The notes under the pieces: model-generated
Database searches by the model: none
What the model was told of the DNA's origin: nothing
What the model saw: the letters and a program-made list of their open reading frames with translations, nothing else
DNA from: a virus
Virus record (IMG/VR): IMGVR_UViG_3300028569_001805
Coordinates: 1-47,909 of that record
Length of the DNA: 47,909 bases
Direction: 5' to 3' (one strand)
Program-made: the position numbers and the translations under genes
Part shown: in pieces, positions 46,334 through 47,909 of the stretch
Layout of the letters: every line of letters starts with the position of its first letter
Numbering within the stretch: the stretch's first letter is position 1

Positions 46334-46546
46334 ATGAACAACAAGCAAATCTTAAAAAGCGATATTCAATCAATGGAGCAATCAATTGCTTTTCACACCA
46401 AAAGAATGGAAACCTACGGTCAGCCAAATGCGCGCGGACCGTTTCACGTTCTTCCGTTTGATACCGTTGATCCAAAATATCTGCTTCCCGAATTGAAAAA
46501 GTTGCTTGCGCAAATGAAAGCACAACTTAAAAAAACAAAAGCATGA
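46334..46546 (+). CDS. Small helical protein (70 aa)
   Basis: A 70-aa protein with two helices (KSDIQSMEQSIAFHTKRM and PELKKLLAQMKAQLKK) that could form a coiled coil. Overlaps the next ATG by four bases. No family recognised. Confidence 0.6.
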   Translation: MNNKQILKSDIQSMEQSIAFHTKRMETYGQPNARGPFHVLPFDTVDPKYLLPELKKLLAQMKAQLKKTKA

Positions 46547-46728
46547 AACACATCACATTGTTTTGCGCACTTGCGCTTATAAGTTCAAGCTGTACCATTT
46601 CTTATGATCCGTATTATTATCCTGGAATTCACTCGACGGGATTTTCAACTTGCCATACAACTTATACATACATTCCTAACGAATATTGGCGACCGCCTTA
46701 CCGTCGCAATAGCCCATATTATAGGTAA
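46543..46728 (+). CDS. Small lipoprotein (61 aa)
   Basis: A 61-aa protein with a signal peptide (ITLFCALALISSSC) ending in a lipobox-like L-I-S-S-S-C, then a Tyr/Pro-rich tail (YDPYYYPGIHS). Likely an outer- or inner-membrane lipoprotein, possibly a surface-exclusion factor or spanin-like; not proven. A lipoprotein with envelope export fits a Gram-negative host. Confidence 0.6.
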   Translation: MKHITLFCALALISSSCTISYDPYYYPGIHSTGFSTCHTTYTYIPNEYWRPPYRRNSPYYR

Positions 46729-46739
46729 GACATTAATAC

Positions 46740-46973
46740 ATGAAAAATATTGACTACGATTTTGACTTTGGATTTTCCGCTGTAAACGAAAGTGAGTTGG
46801 AAATTGTACAAAACGCAGAAAGTGAAAAAAAGAAAGCAGATGCTTTGTATGCCGCCATTCTTCCTTTGTTATCACGATTAAAAGAAAACGAAGAAAAGGA
46901 TTATATTTATTGGCCAAATCGACTTCCCAAAGTGGAAGAATTTGAAAAATCATTGGCAAATATTATGAAATAA
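46740..46973 (+). CDS. Conserved phage protein (77 aa)
   Basis: A 77-aa acidic helical protein with ILPLLSRLKENEEKDYIYWPNR, a motif I associate with small hypothetical proteins of T4-like phages. Function unknown. Confidence 0.65.
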   Translation: MKNIDYDFDFGFSAVNESELEIVQNAESEKKKADALYAAILPLLSRLKENEEKDYIYWPNRLPKVEEFEKSLANIMK

Positions 46974-46981
46974 TTTGGCAC

Positions 46982-47043
46982 TGTGGTGGTGTCGCTTACA
47001 GGAGCTTTCGGTCCCTACAGGTAAATTGTTTTACCAACCGATA
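46982..47043 (+). ncRNA. Structured spacer before tRNA-Leu
   Basis: GGTAAA-TTGT-TTTACC hairpin and a GGAGC...GTCC stem between 46982 and 47043. Could be a tRNA relic; no ORF. Confidence 0.3.
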
Positions 47044-47054
47044 AATTTTCTAAT

Positions 47055-47141
47055 GCGTAAGTGGTGGAATTGATGATACACTCGGAACTTAAAATTCCGC
47101 GCCTACGAGGCTTGCAGGTTCGAGTCCTGTCTTACGCACCA
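47055..47141 (+). tRNA. tRNA-Leu (TAA)
   Basis: 87 nt class II: acceptor GCGTAAG/CTTACGC, anticodon arm CGGAA-CTTAAAA-TTCCG, variable arm GCCTACGAGGC, T-arm GCAGG-TTCGAGT-CCTGT, CCA encoded. Stands alone, 4 kb from the main array. Confidence 0.96.
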
Positions 47142-47165
47142 TTTTAAGCACATATATATTATTGC

Positions 47166-47909
47166 ATGAAGAAAACACTTGATAAATTTAAAACAGAGGA
47201 CTTACAAAATTTTGTAGAACTGTGCAGCGCATATATTGACATTGACAAAGACAAGTTTTTTACACTTGCGTCCAATGCATTGTTGTACTACAAAGGTTCA
47301 AAAAATCAAAGAGAACAATTGCGCGAATACCAAGAAATTGAATCGCGTTGGTATGATTCTTTAGCAACAGGCAAGCCTGATTATTCTGTATATGATGATC
47401 CGTATATGCTTGTTGAAGTATGGGCGTGCTGGTGCATGTATTCCCGCAAATATATTGGATTGCTTGATAAAGCTGGGCAAACAGAACACGGATCATTGCG
47501 TGACTCATTAGGTGATATTCAATCCATTGCCGATATTGGTTGTGGTTGTGCATATACTACTGCAGCATGGAAAGAAGCATATCCAAATGCAAATGTAATT
47601 GGTACACAAGTTGCTGGTTCACCTCAATACAGTATTGCAACCAATATGGGAGCAGCACACGGATTCAGCATTATTGGAGGATTGGAATCGCATGCCGATC
47701 TTGTTTTTGCAAGTGAATATTTTGAACATTGGGAAGCTCCAATTGAACACCTGGAAGAAGTATTGGCAAAAGCAACTCCAAAAGCACTTGTTATTGCCAA
47801 TGCATTTGGTAGTAAAAGCGTAGGCCATTTTGATGTTTACAAAGATCGTGGTGTTGATTATAGCCCAAAAGCAATTTCGAGAAATTTTAATCAATGTTTG
47901 AGAAATCAT
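47166..47909 (+). CDS. SAM-dependent methyltransferase (partial, runs off window)
   Basis: Open to the window end, 248 codons without a stop. IADIGCGCAYTTAAW is the glycine-rich SAM-binding motif I, NVIGTQV its acidic-strand region, and ADLVFASEYFEHWEAP the catalytic-side strand and helix, as in class I methyltransferases acting on small molecules or proteins. The N-terminal 115 residues are a helical domain. Substrate unknown. Confidence 0.75.
   Translation, partial: MKKTLDKFKTEDLQNFVELCSAYIDIDKDKFFTLASNALLYYKGSKNQREQLREYQEIESRWYDSLATGKPDYSVYDDPYMLVEVWACWCMYSRKYIGLLDKAGQTEHGSLRDSLGDIQSIADIGCGCAYTTAAWKEAYPNANVIGTQVAGSPQYSIATNMGAAHGFSIIGGLESHADLVFASEYFEHWEAPIEHLEEVLAKATPKALVIANAFGSKSVGHFDVYKDRGVDYSPKAISRNFNQCLRNH

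Overview
The window looks like part of the genome of a large, AT-rich, T4-like tailed phage (a myovirus). Signs of this are a family-B DNA polymerase with T4 gp43-type motifs, a UvsX recombinase, a gp41-type DnaB helicase, a T4-type RNase H, a phage NrdA/NrdB pair, T4-style late promoters (TATAAATA), and a large tRNA array. The host cannot be named. Early promoters are sigma70-like (TTTACA, 17 bp, TATAAT or TAGAAT). Most genes lack an obvious Shine-Dalgarno sequence, and in many the ATG falls at or very near the predicted +1.

Region 1 (1-10.95 kb) is replication and recombination: Hsp20 chaperone, DNA polymerase, a possible primase, ATP-dependent DNA ligase, a PD-(D/E)XK nuclease-like protein, UvsX, and a replicative helicase broken by a gp41-1-type split intein. 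Region 2 (10.95-22.5 kb) is a late-promoter block. At least six of its proteins start with a short peptide ending in (L/I)-x-E, resembling the T4 capsid-targeting sequence cut by the prohead protease. Its members include an AAA ATPase, a ligase-fold nucleotidyltransferase, a cytidylyltransferase-like enzyme, a DUF5661-type protein and a lysozyme. Region 3 (22.5-31.2 kb) holds NrdB/NrdA, a GIY-YIG endonuclease, RNase H, a RecB-like exonuclease, two metallophosphoesterases, a ClpP-like protease, a superinfection-immunity membrane protein and small genes. Region 4 (31.3-33.6 kb) is the only minus-strand block: two DxD glycosyltransferases and a WcbI-like protein behind a late promoter.

Region 5 (34.8-43.0 kb) is an RNA factory. 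Four promoters spaced exactly 98 bp apart (three of them identical copies) feed about 0.78 kb of structured non-coding RNA, then 28 recognisable tRNAs that, with a 29th at 47.06 kb, cover all 20 amino acids. Large structured RNA units, tRNA fragments and two homing-endonuclease genes lie between them. Several tRNAs have unusual T-loops whose changes follow changes in the D-loop. One tRNA is split into two halves around a frameshifted endonuclease gene. Region 6 (43.0-47.9 kb) starts with an Rnl5/DRB0094-type RNA ligase, which suits a tRNA-repair role. It continues with small accessory genes (DUF551-like, membrane proteins, a lipoprotein) and ends in a methyltransferase that runs off the window.

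Working model: early sigma70-type promoters drive replication, nucleotide-synthesis and RNA genes, and gp55-type late promoters drive virion-associated and glycan genes. The tRNA set and RNA ligase together would keep translation running when the host degrades tRNA.
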